From positions 1-5,851 of the forward strand of contig DAOVRI010000107.1 in the NCBI GenBank assembly GCA_030628245.1: DNA of 5,851 nucleotides. Direction: 5' to 3'. A program made the position numbers and the translations under genes. Below, piece by piece: positions 5,040 through 5,851 of the stretch (position 1 is the stretch's first letter; each line of letters starts with the position of its first letter). The notes beneath the pieces are model-generated. The model had not been told where the DNA came from and searched no databases. It was given only the letters and a program-made list of their open reading frames with translations. This stretch comes from Dehalococcoidales bacterium (lineage in GTDB: Bacteria > Chloroflexota > Dehalococcoidia > Dehalococcoidales > RBG-16-60-22).

Positions 5040-5851
5040 ATGTACGGGCAATTTAAATACCTGTTTTCACCGCTCCAGATAGGCAAGGTAGTCGTACCTA
5101 ACCGCATTTCCTTTTCCTCTCACCTGACTAACCTCGCCGAGAATAACCTGCCCAGCGAAAAACACGTGTATTACCTGGCGGAACGGGCTAAAGGCGGCAC
5201 CGGCCTGATAATTAGCGAGGAGCAGTCCGTACACCCCACGGACCACTCTTATGAAAAGCTCCTCGATGCCTACAAACCGGAGGTCGTTCCCGGCTATCGC
5301 CGGATATGCCGCGCCGTCCATGAATACGAAACGCGGATATTCGCCCAGTTGAACCACAACGGCGGCCAGGGCGACGGCAGCTATTCCCGGTTGCCCGTTA
5401 TCGGTCCTTCCCCGGTCCCCGACTTCATGTTCCGGGAAGTCCCCAAGGAAATGGAAATCGAAGATATCCGGGAAGTTATCAAGTATTTCTGCCGGGCGGC
5501 CAGCCACGTCCGGGAGGGTGGCTTCGACGGCATCGAGTTGCAGATTGGCCACAGTTCCCTGATAAGGCAGTTCCTTTCTCCCCTGACCAACCTGCGTGCC
5601 GACGATTACGGCGGCAGCCTGGAGAACCGGATGAGGTTTCCTCTGGAGGTTATCGAGGCGGTCAGGAGGACAGTCGGGCCGGACTACACCCTGGGGATAC
5701 GCCTCTGCGCCGACGAGATGGTCCAGGGCGGTCTGACCCTCGAAGATGCCAGAGAGATGGCGCGCCGTTTTGAAGCTGCCAAAAACATCGATTTTATAGA
5801 TTTGAGTTTAGCCACCTTTTACAACCTCTACCTCGTAGGCGCCTCCATGCA
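5040..5851 (+). CDS. FadH/OYE-type flavoprotein oxidoreductase, mycofactocin-associated (partial)
   Basis: The first 270 residues of an FMN TIM-barrel enzyme of the old yellow enzyme/2,4-dienoyl-CoA reductase family; it runs off the right edge. Such enzymes reduce activated C=C bonds or demethylate methylated amines. Seen are an N-terminal barrel start with PNRI (20-23), QLNHNGGQG (103-111), the family block QFLSP..N.R.DDYGGSLENR (177-197) and GIRLCADE (R221, FMN contact). The region NRISFSSHLTNLAE and EEQSVHPT resembles the group long noted to sit beside mycofactocin genes, and the position after mftC supports this. At the substrate site Q168 and H171 replace the usual His/Asn-His pair, and S173 stands where FadH and YqjM have Tyr. 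The start is ATG at 5040 with GAAGGG at 5025-5030, 26 bases after mftC. Whether a C-terminal 4Fe-4S/FAD half follows cannot be seen. Confidence 0.88.
   Translation, partial: MYGQFKYLFSPLQIGKVVVPNRISFSSHLTNLAENNLPSEKHVYYLAERAKGGTGLIISEEQSVHPTDHSYEKLLDAYKPEVVPGYRRICRAVHEYETRIFAQLNHNGGQGDGSYSRLPVIGPSPVPDFMFREVPKEMEIEDIREVIKYFCRAASHVREGGFDGIELQIGHSSLIRQFLSPLTNLRADDYGGSLENRMRFPLEVIEAVRRTVGPDYTLGIRLCADEMVQGGLTLEDAREMARRFEAAKNIDFIDLSLATFYNLYLVGASM

Overview
The window carries the core of a mycofactocin biosynthesis locus: a 39-residue precursor peptide gene (mftA, too short for most gene callers), its peptide chaperone (mftB) and its radical SAM/SPASM maturase (mftC). Redox enzymes flank it on both sides. 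Mycofactocin is a ribosomally made, peptide-derived redox cofactor. It re-oxidises the nicotinamide of dehydrogenases that hold NAD(P) without exchanging it. The DNA is moderately GC-rich, with genes packed tightly on the + strand, which fits a bacterium. The order differs from the mftABCDEF run I know from mycobacteria, and the proteins look non-actinobacterial. An anaerobic or sediment lineage such as Chloroflexota or Firmicutes is my guess, made from protein style only.

Layout. At 1-978 (minus) lies a complete MoxR-family AAA+ ATPase with its own promoter at 1003-1031. A divergent promoter with a perfect -35 box (1072-1100, plus) leads to a zinc-dependent medium-chain dehydrogenase (1148-2179). 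After a 56-base gap, a group III iron-type alcohol dehydrogenase (2236-3447) starts at a GTG with a strong ribosome binding site. The 156-base gap at 3448-3603 is not empty. It holds a short perfect hairpin (3463-3481) and a long two-part hairpin followed by four T's (3512-3571), which ends about 33 bases before mftA. Then come mftA (3604-3723), mftB (3726-3992), mftC (3979-5013) and the first 270 codons of an old-yellow-enzyme/FadH-like flavoprotein (5040 to the window edge). These four are separated by 2 bases, a 14-base overlap and 26 bases, as in one operon.

How the parts fit. MftB presents MftA to MftC. MftC decarboxylates the C-terminal tyrosine and cross-links it to the preceding valine. 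The peptidase MftE, the flavoenzyme MftD and the glycosyltransferase MftF, which complete the cofactor elsewhere, are not in this window and could lie to the right. The two alcohol dehydrogenases upstream are plausible users of the cofactor, and the OYE-type enzyme downstream belongs to a class known to travel with mycofactocin genes. The most unusual points are the variant core motif of MftA (Val where Met is usual), a cysteine-enriched SPASM region in MftC, the structured leader before mftA, a missing acidic NAD-selectivity residue in the zinc enzyme, and an altered active-site signature in the OYE enzyme. No tRNA, rRNA, insertion sequence or CRISPR array is visible.
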